Shown piece after piece: positions 34,717 through 43,918 of a DNA stretch of 64,000 nt (within the stretch, counting starts at the first letter, position 1; each line of letters starts with the position of its first letter). The translations under genes and the position numbers were made by a program. The notes beneath the pieces are model-generated. The model searched no databases and had not been told where the DNA came from. It saw only the letters and a program-made list of their open reading frames with translations. The stretch comes from Bacteroidales bacterium (lineage in GTDB: Bacteria; Bacteroidota; Bacteroidia; Bacteroidales; UBA932), in NCBI GenBank assembly GCA_017471085.1, contig JAFUWW010000007.1:1-64000 (forward strand), read 5' to 3'.

Positions 34717-36120
34717 TTAAATCTGGCTCCCCAGGATGGAAGGATCGTCCCCGTCCTTGAGCCGTCCCAGTTTCCTGAGCAGGGCCACGCCCATGATGGC
34801 GGTAATCACCGCAGCGACGGTATCCGAGATGGGGAAACTGTACCATACACCGGCTTCGGATTCCAGCACGGCGGGGAGGAGGTAGATGCAGGGCAGCAGG
34901 AAAAGCAGCTGTCTGGAAAGCGACAGGAAGATGGATTTCCGGACCATGCCCAGGCATTGGAAGAGGTTGGAGGTGACCATCTGGAAGCCCACGATGGGGA
35001 AGGCCATGTTCATGAGCTGGAGGCCTCTGGCGGCCAGGCTTTCCAGGGCGGGGTCGTTGGTGAAGATGCTGACGGTGGGCCCGGGAAGGAACTCCGAAAC
35101 CAGGAAGCCTGCTATGCTCACCAGGGTGGCCCAGCCGGCGGTTTTCAGGTAGACTTCCCGCACACGGGCGTACTGGCGGGCACCGTAATTGTACCCGGCG
35201 ATGGGCTGCATGCCCTGGTTGAATCCCATGACGATCATCACGAACAGGAAGCTGATACGGTTCACGATGCCATAGGCGCCCAGCGCCAGGTCACCGCCCC
35301 ATTTCACCAGCTGCTGGTTGATGAACAGCACCACGATGCAGCTGGCCAGGTTCATCAGGAAGGGCCCCATGCCGATGGCGAGGGAATCCTTGGCGATGCG
35401 CCAGTCTACCCGGTAGGTCTTGATGGACTTGGGCAGGTGGATCACCCGTTCCTGGTTCAGGAAATAGCGGAAGGTATAGGCGAGCGCCATGCACTGGCAC
35501 AGCACCGTTGCGATGGCCGCCCCCCGGATGCCCAGCCCGAAGGCATAGATGAAGACGGGGTCCAGGATGGCGTTGGACGTGACGGTGAACAGGGTGAGCC
35601 CCATGGCCAGTTTGGGATTGCCCGAGGACCGCACCACGCTGTTGAGGCCGAAATACAGGTGCGTGACCATGTTGCCCAGGGCGATGATGAACATATAGTC
35701 CCTGGCGAAGGGGAGGGTGGCGTCGCTGGCTCCGAAGAAGCGGAGGATCGGATCCATGAACAGCAGGGTGACCACCGTGAAGATGAAGCCCGTGAGCATG
35801 TTCAGCGTGACCTCGTTGGCCAGCACCCGGTTGGCCACCTTGTAGTTCTTCTGCCCCAGCAGCACGGAAATCATGGTGGCTGCGCCTACGCCCACCAGCG
35901 TGCCGAACGCGGTGGAGATGTTCATCAGGGGGAAAGTGACGGCCAGGCCGGACATCGACAGCGAACCCACATCGGGGATATGGCCGATGTAGATGCTGTC
36001 CACCATATTGTACAGGGAGGAAGCCGTCATGGCGATGATGCCCGGGACGGCGTACTGCTTGATAAGCGCACCGACGGGCTTGGTGCCCAGTTCGGTGGGG
36101 ACGCTTGAAGGATTTGCCAT
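34717..36120 (-). CDS. MATE-family multidrug/cation exporter
   Basis: 467 residues with 12 predicted membrane helices. The N-terminal motif SSLYNMVDSIYIGH and the repeated half (FLMNLASCIVVLFINQQL, GFNQGMQPIAGYNYGA) are typical of the MATE/MepA branch. It probably exports cationic drugs or metabolites using an ion gradient across the inner membrane. It lies 3 nt after the FKBP gene in a minus-strand run and may be transcribed with it. No regulator is adjacent. Confidence 0.92.
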   Translation of the reverse strand: MANPSSVPTELGTKPVGALIKQYAVPGIIAMTASSLYNMVDSIYIGHIPDVGSLSMSGLAVTFPLMNISTAFGTLVGVGAATMISVLLGQKNYKVANRVLANEVTLNMLTGFIFTVVTLLFMDPILRFFGASDATLPFARDYMFIIALGNMVTHLYFGLNSVVRSSGNPKLAMGLTLFTVTSNAILDPVFIYAFGLGIRGAAIATVLCQCMALAYTFRYFLNQERVIHLPKSIKTYRVDWRIAKDSLAIGMGPFLMNLASCIVVLFINQQLVKWGGDLALGAYGIVNRISFLFVMIVMGFNQGMQPIAGYNYGARQYARVREVYLKTAGWATLVSIAGFLVSEFLPGPTVSIFTNDPALESLAARGLQLMNMAFPIVGFQMVTSNLFQCLGMVRKSIFLSLSRQLLFLLPCIYLLPAVLESEAGVWYSFPISDTVAAVITAIMGVALLRKLGRLKDGDDPSILGSQI

Positions 36121-36123
36121 AGT

Positions 36124-37161
36124 TTAGTCGGTTTCCGTCAGTGCCACGAATTCCAGTTCGAAGCGGAGGGGCGCATAGGCCGGGATGGTGGAGCCGCTGC
36201 CGGAGTTCTTGTAGCCCAGGTTCGAAGTGAACAGGGCCGAAGCTTTCTGGCCGGGGAAGCGCAGCATGGAGAGCGCTCCCTTGAACCCGTCCACCAGGTT
36301 GGAGCTGCCGCCCATGGCGATGCTCTCATAGCTGTCGGCGAAGGTGATGGTGACCGGTTCGTAGGTTTTGCTGCTGTTGTAGATGCCGTTGTCCTTGGCT
36401 ACTTTTTCCAGCGTGGTGTCGAAGACCTGTCCGTTCAGCAGCATTCCCGTATAGTTGAGTTTGTATTTTTTCCCGGCTTCTACGGGCGCATCTCCGGAAA
36501 TGCCGGAGTTGTCGGAGATGAAATAGAAGTAGTCTCCGTTGGCCGATTCGTCATTGAAGGAGGTCGTTTCGACGGAGGAGCCGAAATTCGCGGTCACATA
36601 GTTGCGGAGGGTCTTTTCTTCCCACTCGTCCACGTCCGAGGTCTGGTCCGTGAAAGTGATGGTATAGATCAGGTGGGTGGAGGAAGTGCAGGCGTCGATG
36701 TATTCCTTCTGGGTGCTGTGCCGGTCTGTGGTGAGCAGCCAGGACGGGATGACGGCCGTTCTGGTGCCGCCTTTCCGCATGCCCTGCAGGACGGTCTCGA
36801 CGCCGGCATAGCCGGATTTGGTGGAAGAGACGGTGGCGCCATAATAATTGCCGCGGGAATAAGTGCCCAGCTGCTTGGCCACGTCTTCATGGGCTGTGGA
36901 AGTGACTTTTCCGTTGAGACCGCGGATGGTGGTGATGAGGAAACTGTACTCCTGGTTGCTGTCCCATACAGCGCCGGTTCCCTCCTTGTCTTCCAGGATG
37001 TAGATGCCCGAAGGGGACTGGCTGACGGCGGGGTGGTATTCGTTCATCCACAGTTCAAGATAACTCCGCGCGTTCTCTCCGGTGGAGATGGTTGCGTTCT
37101 TTGCACAGCCGGCGGCCAAGAGGGCACCGGCGAATAAGGCATATATGACGGTCTTTTTCAT
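36124..37161 (-). CDS. Lipoprotein with two FKBP-type peptidyl-prolyl isomerase domains
   Basis: 345 residues from MKKTVIYALFAGALLAAGC, a textbook lipoprotein signal. The domain at about 50-180 (YSFLITTIRGLNGKV, VLQGMRKGGTRTAVIPSWL) and that at about 230-345 (YKLNYTGMLLNGQVFDTT, GFKGALSMLRFPGQKASALFTSNLGY) both follow the FKBP pattern. The second is the better conserved. The likely role is a periplasmic or outer-membrane folding catalyst/chaperone. It is followed at 3 nt by the MATE gene and preceded at 1 nt by another FKBP-like lipoprotein gene. Confidence 0.88.
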   Translation of the reverse strand: MKKTVIYALFAGALLAAGCAKNATISTGENARSYLELWMNEYHPAVSQSPSGIYILEDKEGTGAVWDSNQEYSFLITTIRGLNGKVTSTAHEDVAKQLGTYSRGNYYGATVSSTKSGYAGVETVLQGMRKGGTRTAVIPSWLLTTDRHSTQKEYIDACTSSTHLIYTITFTDQTSDVDEWEEKTLRNYVTANFGSSVETTSFNDESANGDYFYFISDNSGISGDAPVEAGKKYKLNYTGMLLNGQVFDTTLEKVAKDNGIYNSSKTYEPVTITFADSYESIAMGGSSNLVDGFKGALSMLRFPGQKASALFTSNLGYKNSGSGSTIPAYAPLRFELEFVALTETD

Positions 37162-37162
37162 A

Positions 37163-37726
37163 TTATTCGTTTGAGATGTTGTCGATCCAGATTCTAAAGG
37201 CCAGGGCAGACCTTGCAGGAATCGTGCCTTGGTCCTTGTCGCCGTAGCCGAATTTTCCGTTGAACAGGATATATCCTTCGTCTTCCGGCTGTACGCCGTA
37301 AAGCCCCAGCCGGACCCCTTCCAGCAAGGTCTTGTCAAGCGTGAGGGTGACGGGATGGAACTGGGCGGTGTCCGAGAGCGACCAGCCGGCTTCCGTTGCG
37401 ACGGAGCGCACGTTGGTGGCTACCAGGTTGGAGGAATTGATGCTGGCGGCGGTGAGTATGTAGCAGGCGTACCGGAGGGTGACCTGTCCGTCCCATAACA
37501 GGGAATCGGCACGTCTTACCGGCGTGTCCAGCGTATCGTGCAGGGTGATGCGGTACACCCCTTCCGTGCGGGTGAGGGTGGCGTTCCCGTCGCTTTTGAG
37601 CTGGGCGTTGATGAAATTCTCGATAATGGTCTCCTGCTTGTTGTAGGTGGTCTGCAAGGATTCTTTGTTGCAGGCCGGGAGGCTCAGGAGCAGGAGCGTC
37701 AGGCAGGGTATGATGGCTTTTCTCAT
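37163..37726 (-). CDS. FKBP-like lipoprotein (short, degenerate)
   Basis: 187 residues from MRKAIIPCLTLLLLSLPAC (lipobox LPAC). The C-terminal half shows FKBP-type strands: GVRLGLYGVQPEDEGYILF, then GYGDKDQGTIPARSALAF. Several active-site aromatics of catalytic FKBPs are not apparent. It may be a folding factor with reduced isomerase activity. The start overlaps the DHH phosphoesterase stop by 4 nt, and the next FKBP lipoprotein follows after one base, so all three are probably co-translated. Confidence 0.75.
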   Translation of the reverse strand: MRKAIIPCLTLLLLSLPACNKESLQTTYNKQETIIENFINAQLKSDGNATLTRTEGVYRITLHDTLDTPVRRADSLLWDGQVTLRYACYILTAASINSSNLVATNVRSVATEAGWSLSDTAQFHPVTLTLDKTLLEGVRLGLYGVQPEDEGYILFNGKFGYGDKDQGTIPARSALAFRIWIDNISNE

Positions 37727-38751
37727 GGCAGCACGGTTCTCACTGAGGATTCTACATAGGCGGCAGCCTGTTCCCTGGAGGGAATGTCTTCCCCGATCAG
37801 GAGCTTGCCGCCGGCGGCGTTTTCGTGGCCTCCGCCGTGGAAGCACGTGGCTGCCAGCCGCTGGGCCGATGTTCCCTTCTTGGAACGGATGGATACGCGG
37901 AACTGCCCATCCTCCTCCCGAAGGAGCAGGCTCAGTTTCACTTTTTCAATGGACAGGGGGATGTTCACCAGGCCTTCGGTCTCGCCGTCGCGTATGTCGA
38001 AACGGGACTGGATTTCCCGGGTGACGATCATGTAGGCGGCTTCTCCCGCCATATGCAGGCCTTCCGATTCCATATAGCCGAACAGGCGGATCCGGTTCTC
38101 CCGGTAGCTGCTGTACAGCTGCCGGAGCAGGAGGTCCCGGTCCACTCCGGCGGCGAGGAGCTCCGACGCCATCCGGAAAGTGGAGGGAAAGACGGAATTG
38201 GCGAAATTGTTGGTGTCGGTGGTCATGCCGGCCATCAGGACCCGGGCCGATTCCGGCGGCAGCGCTCCGCCGTCCAGGGACGTGAGGATCCAGTAAAGGA
38301 GTTCCGAGGCCGATGAGATGTCCGGCGTGGAAAAGACGATGTCGAAACACTCCCTCTCCGGATTCAGGTGATGGTCCACGAGCACTTTCCGGGCGGCCGA
38401 GGCTTCCAGCAGGGGAGCGATGCCTTCCGTCCGGGAAAAGCCGTTGCAATCGGCCAGGATGACGAGGTCGCTTTCCTGCAGCCACGCTTTCACCGCCTCC
38501 GGTTCCCGGTCCTGGCAGAGGACCTGGCATCCGTGCGGAATGATGAACAGGAGATTGTCGGCGGGGGTGTCGGAAAAAAGTACGCGGGCCTCTTTCCCGC
38601 GGCGTTCCCGGAGCCAGACGGCCATGGCACAGGTGGCGCCCAAGGCGTCTCCGTCCGGGTGCGTGTGCCCCACGACAGACACCTTGGAGGCGCCGTCAAT
38701 CAGGGTTTCCAGCCTTCCGAGGCTTTCTTTTCCGGGAAAATCCATCGGCAT
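37723..38751 (-). CDS. DHH/DHHA1 phosphoesterase, NrnA-like nanoRNase/pAp phosphatase
   Basis: 342 residues. DHH motifs in order: VVGHTHPDGDALG (about 28-40), LADCNGF, and LVDHHLNP (the DHH triad), then the DHHA1 domain with CFHGGGHENAAGG. This arrangement is that of NrnA, which degrades 2-5 nt RNA fragments and dephosphorylates 3'-phosphoadenosine 5'-phosphate in the cytoplasm. MDFPG two codons in is an alternative start. It is the first gene of a six-gene minus-strand run. Confidence 0.9.
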   Translation of the reverse strand: MPMDFPGKESLGRLETLIDGASKVSVVGHTHPDGDALGATCAMAVWLRERRGKEARVLFSDTPADNLLFIIPHGCQVLCQDREPEAVKAWLQESDLVILADCNGFSRTEGIAPLLEASAARKVLVDHHLNPERECFDIVFSTPDISSASELLYWILTSLDGGALPPESARVLMAGMTTDTNNFANSVFPSTFRMASELLAAGVDRDLLLRQLYSSYRENRIRLFGYMESEGLHMAGEAAYMIVTREIQSRFDIRDGETEGLVNIPLSIEKVKLSLLLREEDGQFRVSIRSKKGTSAQRLAATCFHGGGHENAAGGKLLIGEDIPSREQAAAYVESSVRTVLP

Positions 38752-38767
38752 AAAAATTTTGCGTTGG

Positions 38768-38775
38768 CAAATTTA
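38768..38775 (-). promoter_or_regulatory. Probable -7 box of the DHH phosphoesterase run
   Basis: TAAATTTG on the minus strand, 16 nt before the ATG, matches TAnnTTTG. No convincing TTG lies at the right distance, so this is a weak call. Confidence 0.4.
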
Positions 38776-38784
38776 CAAAATATA

Positions 38785-38815
38785 TTGCTTTTGATAAATG
38801 ATTTTTCTAACTTTG
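38785..38815 (+). promoter_or_regulatory. Promoter of the DUF3822-rsmD unit
   Basis: TTG (38785-38787), a 20-nt spacer and TAACTTTG (38808-38815) match the Bacteroidota promoter; the leader to the ATG at 38850 is about 28 nt. Confidence 0.6.
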
Positions 38816-38849
38816 TCGGAAGTTTGGAAAATTATAAAACACTAGAATA

Positions 38850-39551
38850 ATGAGCAAATCACTTAAAATCATCCTCGAGATTGTCCTGGCTGCCCTTATC
38901 GTGCTCCTCGCCTGGGTCACCGTCAAGAGCGTTCAGAAACCGGTACAGTTCAACAACGAACTCTCTGCCCGTTCCCAGGTCGCCGTCCAGCGCCTGAAAG
39001 ACATCCGCACTCTCCAGGTCGCCTACAAGAGCGCCTATGCCCGTTTCTCGCCTTCGGTAGACTCCCTCAAAATGTTCTACGAGAACGGCAAAATGGACAT
39101 CGTCATGCAGATCGGCTCCAATGATGACTCCATCGCCGTAGCCAACACCGAAGCCATCAAGAAGGCCAACAAGAAGCTCACCCCCGCCCAGATTACCGCC
39201 AAGCTCCAGGAAGCTTACGCCCAGGGCCAGAAGGTCGTGTTCTCCGTCACCACCCAGATCCCGGTGAAGGACACCCTCTTCAAGAGCCGTACGGACTTCA
39301 ACATCGACTCCCTGTATTACATCCCGTTCTCCGGCAAGCAGAAGACTGAGATGGAGGCTACCATCCGGACCGTTTCCGGTGTCCAGGTTCCTCTGTTCGA
39401 GGCCCGCATGCCTTACAAGGCTCTCTGCAAGGGTATGGACAACCAGCTCCGTATCAACAAAGACGCCGAATGCCGCGACCAGAACCGTTACGAAGGTCTG
39501 CAGGTGGGCAGCGTTACCGCTCCTAACAACAACGCCGGTAACTGGGAATAG
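38850..39551 (+). CDS. Conserved single-pass membrane protein of unknown function
   Basis: 233 residues. One N-terminal membrane helix (IILEIVLAALIVLLAWVTV, about 8-26) precedes a soluble domain with helical, lysine-rich stretches (KKANKKLTPAQITAKLQEAYAQGQK) and a C-terminal beta-rich part. There is no lipobox. It resembles the membrane-anchored proteins found before DUF3822 and rsmD in other Bacteroidota; I know no function for it. Codon use is strongly biased like that of highly expressed genes (AAG, CTC, GTC), and it has a good promoter, suggesting abundant expression. Confidence 0.8.
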   Translation: MSKSLKIILEIVLAALIVLLAWVTVKSVQKPVQFNNELSARSQVAVQRLKDIRTLQVAYKSAYARFSPSVDSLKMFYENGKMDIVMQIGSNDDSIAVANTEAIKKANKKLTPAQITAKLQEAYAQGQKVVFSVTTQIPVKDTLFKSRTDFNIDSLYYIPFSGKQKTEMEATIRTVSGVQVPLFEARMPYKALCKGMDNQLRINKDAECRDQNRYEGLQVGSVTAPNNNAGNWE

Positions 39552-39557
39552 TCCTAT

Positions 39558-40247
39558 ATGGACCAGAACCATATATCATTTACAGGAATATCCATTCAAG
39601 TTTCCTTGAGTGGATATTCTTTTAAGGTGGTCTCCTCACAGGAGGTCGCCGTTTCCGGGTGGATGGGGGCGGACCGCCTGTTCACCACGCCTGAGTTCCA
39701 GCGCAGGTACGATCAGGTGGAAATCGCCCTGCTCACGCCCAAGGTGGCCCTGGTCCCGGACATCTTCTTCAATCCGGTCGATGCCCGCAAGGCTTTGTCG
39801 GAAGTGACGTCCGTGGGCGAAACGGACAAGGTGGAGTGGGTGGAGGTACCCGCTTTCTCGTCGGTGCTGGTCTTCTCCAATTACATCGGGGAATCCCTGT
39901 CCCGGGTGCTGGCCCAAACGGTGCTGCCTGCATCGGGAGAGCCGGTCCGCGTGCTTCCGGAACTGTTTTTTCAGCTTTCATTGCTGGACAGTCTCCCGGA
40001 GTACAACAAGATCATCGCCTCCTGGATGGACGGGCATCTGCATCTGGTCATCGCCCAGGGCAAGACGCTCCGGCTGGCCAACGTGTTTGAAGCGGCGGAT
40101 TTCACCACTGCGGAATACTTCCTGTTCCTGGCGATGAAAAAGCTGCAGCTCAATCCGGAAGTCTCCACCGTCTGTTTCCGTACCCCGCTGGACACCGATG
40201 CGGAGATGTCCCTGTACCGCTATTTCAAATCGGTGGTGCAGCTATGA
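39558..40247 (+). CDS. DUF3822-family protein
   Basis: 229 residues, no signal peptide. Sequence and position directly ahead of rsmD match the DUF3822 group of Bacteroidota. It shows two similar alpha/beta halves reminiscent of an actin-like or ribonuclease-H-like fold (FSSVLVFSNYIGESL; DGHLHLVIAQGKTLRLAN). Function is unknown. It overlaps rsmD by 4 nt, so a link to rRNA modification or ribosome assembly is a reasonable guess, nothing more. Confidence 0.78.
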   Translation: MDQNHISFTGISIQVSLSGYSFKVVSSQEVAVSGWMGADRLFTTPEFQRRYDQVEIALLTPKVALVPDIFFNPVDARKALSEVTSVGETDKVEWVEVPAFSSVLVFSNYIGESLSRVLAQTVLPASGEPVRVLPELFFQLSLLDSLPEYNKIIASWMDGHLHLVIAQGKTLRLANVFEAADFTTAEYFLFLAMKKLQLNPEVSTVCFRTPLDTDAEMSLYRYFKSVVQL

Positions 40248-40774
40248 GAATCATAGGCGGACGTCTCAAAGGGAAGGTGATCCTCCCTCCTGCCGGCTAT
40301 AAGGCCCGGCCTACCACGGACTTCGCCAAGGAAGGCCTGTTCAACATCCTGGACAACGAGTACGAATTTGAAGACCTGAAGGTCCTGGACCTGTTCGGCG
40401 GAACGGGTTCCATCGCGTTTGAATTCGCTTCCCGCGGGGCTGCCCGCGTGTACTCGGTGGAGATGGCCCGCGAAAATGCCTCTTTCATCAAGACGGAGGC
40501 CTCCAGGCTGGGGCTCGCCAACGTGACGATGGTGCGGGACAATGTATTCGACTTCCTGCCCATCTGCCGCGAAAAGTTCGACATCATCTTTGCCGATCCG
40601 CCCTATGCCAACGAAGGGCTGGATTCCCTTCCGGACCTGGTCTTTTCCCTGGATCTCCTGCATCCGGAATGCTATTTTATTCTGGAACACGGTGGTGAGC
40701 ACAGTTTCCAGGAGCATCCGCATTTTGTGAAGGAACGCCATTACGGCCGTGTCCATTTCAGTTTTTTCCGGTAA
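40244..40774 (+). CDS. rsmD: 16S rRNA (guanine966-N2)-methyltransferase
   Basis: 176 residues. MRIIGGRLKGK at the start, RPTTDFAKEGLFNIL, the SAM site VLDLFGGTGSIAFE and the catalytic IIFADPPY identify RsmD, which makes m2G966 in the 30S head. The start codon overlaps the DUF3822 stop. Confidence 0.94.
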   Translation: MRIIGGRLKGKVILPPAGYKARPTTDFAKEGLFNILDNEYEFEDLKVLDLFGGTGSIAFEFASRGAARVYSVEMARENASFIKTEASRLGLANVTMVRDNVFDFLPICREKFDIIFADPPYANEGLDSLPDLVFSLDLLHPECYFILEHGGEHSFQEHPHFVKERHYGRVHFSFFR

Positions 40775-40794
40775 TATTGTCAATCTGAGGAATT

Positions 40795-42243
40795 ATGATT
40801 TCGTTCCTTGTCAGCATTGTCGCCCTTGTGATCGGGTACATCGTGTACGGCGCTTTCGTAGAACGCATATTCGGCCCGGACTCTTCGCGGAAAACCCCGG
40901 CAGTAACCAAGGCCGATGGCGTGGACTTCATCCCCATGCCCACCTGGAAGGTGTTTATGATCCAGTTCCTGAACATTGCGGGAACAGGTCCCATTTTCGG
41001 CGCCATCATGGGTGCCAAGTTCGGTCCTGCCAGTTTCCTGTGGATCGTTCTGGGCTGTATTTTCGCCGGTGCCGTCCATGATTACCTGAGCGGCATGCTG
41101 TCGATCCGTCACGGCGGAGCCGGCCTTCCGGAGCTGGTGGGGGCCTATCTCGGAAAGACTACCAAGACGGTCATGCTGGTCTTTACGGTGCTGCTACTGA
41201 TGATGGTTGGCGCCGTGTTCGTCTATTCGCCGGCCCTCATTTTGGGAGATATCGCCGGAGACGGCGGCCGGACGTCCATCATGGTCTGGGTGGTGGCTAT
41301 CTTTGCGTATTATATCGTCGCCACGCTGCTTCCCATCGACAAAATTATCGGCCGGATCTATCCCATTTTCGCCGTTGCGCTGCTGTTCATGGCCGCAGGC
41401 CTCATGGTCTGCCTCTTTGTAAAATGGCCTGCGATTCCGGAATTCTGGGACGGGCTTTCCGGCTGGACGGAGAAAACCGGCATAGCGGACCAGCCCCTGT
41501 TCCCTTGCCTTTTCATCACCATCGCATGTGGAGCCATTTCCGGTTTCCATGCCACCCAGAGTCCGCTTATGGCCCGTTGTCTCAAGAACGAGAAACTGGG
41601 GCGTCCTGTCTTCTACGGCTCCATGATTACGGAAGGCCTGGTGGCCCTGGTCTGGGCAGCCGTCGCTTCCTGGTTCTTCTATGACGGAGGCTACGAACAG
41701 CTTGGAATGTCGATGAATTCCGCCGCTCCTTCCATCGTCACCGGCGTATCCAGAAACTGGCTTGGCGCCCTGGGCGGTGTCCTGGCCATCCTGGGCGTGG
41801 TGGCCGCTCCCATCACTTCCGGCGACACGGCCTTCCGCAGCACCCGTCTGATCATCGCCGATTTCCTGAAGCTGGAGCAGAAGAGCATCCTCAAGCGCCT
41901 GTATATCGCCATCCCGCTGTTCATCGGCTCCGCCCTTCTGCTCTGGTACAATATTGCCGATGCGAACGGGTTCAACACCATCTGGCGATACTTTGGCTGG
42001 AGCAACCAGACCCTGGCCGTGTTCACCCTCTGGACGGTCACCGTCTATCTGGTGAAGCAGAAAGGCGGCGCCTGGTACCTGGTCACGCTGCTGCCGGCCC
42101 TGTTCATGACAGCCGTGAGCGTCACCTTCATCCTGGTAGACAAGACAGGACTGCATCTGAATGCGGTTGCCGCACCCTGGATCGGCCTGGGGACCTTTAT
42201 TATTTCGGAATTTTTATTCTTACTTTGGAAACACAAAAAATAA
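40795..42243 (+). CDS. cstA: CstA-family carbon starvation transporter
   Basis: 482 residues, about 13 membrane helices. The CstA core is visible: FLNIAGTGPIFGAIMGAKFGPASFLWIVLGCIFAGAVHDY near the N-terminus and the later SGFHATQSPLMARC and GDTAFRSTRL segments. It is shorter than E. coli CstA (701) and lies in the compact group seen in Bacteroidota. Family members import peptides or pyruvate when carbon is limiting. It starts 20 nt after rsmD; the ATPase gene follows after 7 nt. Confidence 0.92.
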   Translation: MISFLVSIVALVIGYIVYGAFVERIFGPDSSRKTPAVTKADGVDFIPMPTWKVFMIQFLNIAGTGPIFGAIMGAKFGPASFLWIVLGCIFAGAVHDYLSGMLSIRHGGAGLPELVGAYLGKTTKTVMLVFTVLLLMMVGAVFVYSPALILGDIAGDGGRTSIMVWVVAIFAYYIVATLLPIDKIIGRIYPIFAVALLFMAAGLMVCLFVKWPAIPEFWDGLSGWTEKTGIADQPLFPCLFITIACGAISGFHATQSPLMARCLKNEKLGRPVFYGSMITEGLVALVWAAVASWFFYDGGYEQLGMSMNSAAPSIVTGVSRNWLGALGGVLAILGVVAAPITSGDTAFRSTRLIIADFLKLEQKSILKRLYIAIPLFIGSALLLWYNIADANGFNTIWRYFGWSNQTLAVFTLWTVTVYLVKQKGGAWYLVTLLPALFMTAVSVTFILVDKTGLHLNAVAAPWIGLGTFIISEFLFLLWKHKK

Positions 42244-42250
42244 TACGGAT

Positions 42251-43894
42251 ATGCTTGATAAAGAACGCGGGCTGTATGTAGCCCATTCAGAGAACGGCCC
42301 CATCTCGCTGGTGGGAAAAATGGCCAACCGTCACGGCCTCATCGCCGGTGCCACCGGCACCGGTAAAACCGTCACCCTGCAGGTGCTGGCGGAGACCTTC
42401 TGCCAGGCCGGCGTACCCTGCTTCATGGCCGACATGAAGGGCGACCTCAGCGGCATTTCGCAGGTGGGCAGGCTTTCGGGCTTCATCGAGAAGCGCCTGC
42501 CGGAGTTCGGCATCGAGGATCCGCAGTTCCAGTCTTGTCCGGTGCGCTTTTTCGACGTTTACGGCGAGCAGGGCCACCCCATGCGCTCCACCATCTCCCG
42601 GATGGGTCCCGACATGCTGGGCCGCCTGATGGACCTGAACGAAACCCAGACGGGTGTCCTGAACATCGTCTTCAAAATCGCCGATGACAACGGTCTGCTC
42701 CTGATCGACCTCAAAGACCTTCGCGCCATGCTCAACTTCGTGGGACAGAATGCCGCGGAGTACACCACCAAGTACGGCAACGTGAGCGCGGCCTCCATCG
42801 GCGCCATCCAGCGTTCGCTCCTTGCCCTGGAGAACCAGGGTGCGGAGAAATTCTTCGGCGAACCGGACTTCGACATCTACGACCTCCTGCAGTGCGAGGG
42901 CGGCAAGGGCATCATGAACGTGCTGGCGGCCGACCGCCTCATGCTCCAGCCCAAGCTCTATTCCACCTTCCTGCTCTGGCTGATGTCGGAACTGTACGCC
43001 ACCCTGCCGGAAGTGGGCGATATGGACCTTCCCAAGCTTGTGTTCTTCTTCGACGAGGCCCACATGCTCTTTGAAGGCACCTCCAAGGCCCTCATCGACA
43101 AGATCGAACAGGTGATCCGCCTCATCCGTTCCAAGGGCGTGGGCATCTATTTCATCACCCAGAGCCCCACGGACATTCCGTCCGACATTCTGGGCCAGCT
43201 GGGCAACCGGGTGCAGCATGCCCTCCGCGCCTATAGCCCCAAGGACCAGAAGGCCGTGAAGGTGGCGGCCGATACCTTCCGCGCGAACCCCGCCTTCAAC
43301 ACCTACGACACCCTGCTGGAGCTGGGTACGGGCGAGGCCCTCGTCTCCTTCCTGGACGAAAAAGGCACTCCCGCCATCGTGGAACGCGCCAAGATCCTGT
43401 TCCCGCTGAGCCAGATCGGCGCCATCACCGATGACCAGCGGGCCGACCTGATCAAGCGCAGCCGCCTCTATGGCCGGTACGACCATCCCATCGACCGGGA
43501 GAGCGCCTACGAAATCATCACCGCCGCAACCGAAGAGGCCGAACGCCAGAAGGCCGAAATCCTGGCCCAGGAAGAAGCGGAGAAACAGGCCGCCATCCAG
43601 GCCAAGGAAGAGGCCAAAGCCGCCAAGGAAGCCGAAAAAGCCGAGAAGGAGAAGGCTAAGAAAGCCAAGAACAGCATCGCCTCCAAGGTGCTCAAGTCGG
43701 TGATTACGGCCGTCACGGGCGTAGCCGCCGCGGCTGTGGCCGAAAAAGTGAGCGGAGCCGTCACCGGAACCAAGTCCACCAAGAAATCCACCACTTCCAC
43801 TACCAAGAAGGCGGTGACCAAGGCGACCAAGAGCGCTACCAACACCCTCACCAAGGAACTCACCCGCAGTATTCTGGGGAATCTAATCAAATAA
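42251..43894 (+). CDS. HerA-like (DUF853) DNA-pumping ATPase
   Basis: 547 residues from MLDKERGLYVAHSENG; a longer in-frame reading inside cstA is rejected. Walker A is GATGTGKTVT, Walker B is KLVFFFDEAHMLFEG, followed by FITQSPTDIPSDILGQLGNRVQHALRAYSPKDQKA. This is the DUF853/HerA C-terminal-like family of hexameric ATPases related to HerA/FtsK. The last 110 residues are Lys/Ala/Glu-rich, a coiled coil then a basic tail (KAEKEKAKKAKNSIASKVLK). No NurA nuclease is adjacent. The substrate is unknown. Confidence 0.87.
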   Translation: MLDKERGLYVAHSENGPISLVGKMANRHGLIAGATGTGKTVTLQVLAETFCQAGVPCFMADMKGDLSGISQVGRLSGFIEKRLPEFGIEDPQFQSCPVRFFDVYGEQGHPMRSTISRMGPDMLGRLMDLNETQTGVLNIVFKIADDNGLLLIDLKDLRAMLNFVGQNAAEYTTKYGNVSAASIGAIQRSLLALENQGAEKFFGEPDFDIYDLLQCEGGKGIMNVLAADRLMLQPKLYSTFLLWLMSELYATLPEVGDMDLPKLVFFFDEAHMLFEGTSKALIDKIEQVIRLIRSKGVGIYFITQSPTDIPSDILGQLGNRVQHALRAYSPKDQKAVKVAADTFRANPAFNTYDTLLELGTGEALVSFLDEKGTPAIVERAKILFPLSQIGAITDDQRADLIKRSRLYGRYDHPIDRESAYEIITAATEEAERQKAEILAQEEAEKQAAIQAKEEAKAAKEAEKAEKEKAKKAKNSIASKVLKSVITAVTGVAAAAVAEKVSGAVTGTKSTKKSTTSTTKKAVTKATKSATNTLTKELTRSILGNLIK

Positions 43895-43918
43895 GGCGAC
43901 CCCAAAGGACCATTGCCT

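Noticed and set aside
42161..42250. Longer start for the HerA-like ATPase within cstA
   Set aside because: The added residues are the cstA coding sequence in another frame; the ATG at 42251 gives the conserved start.
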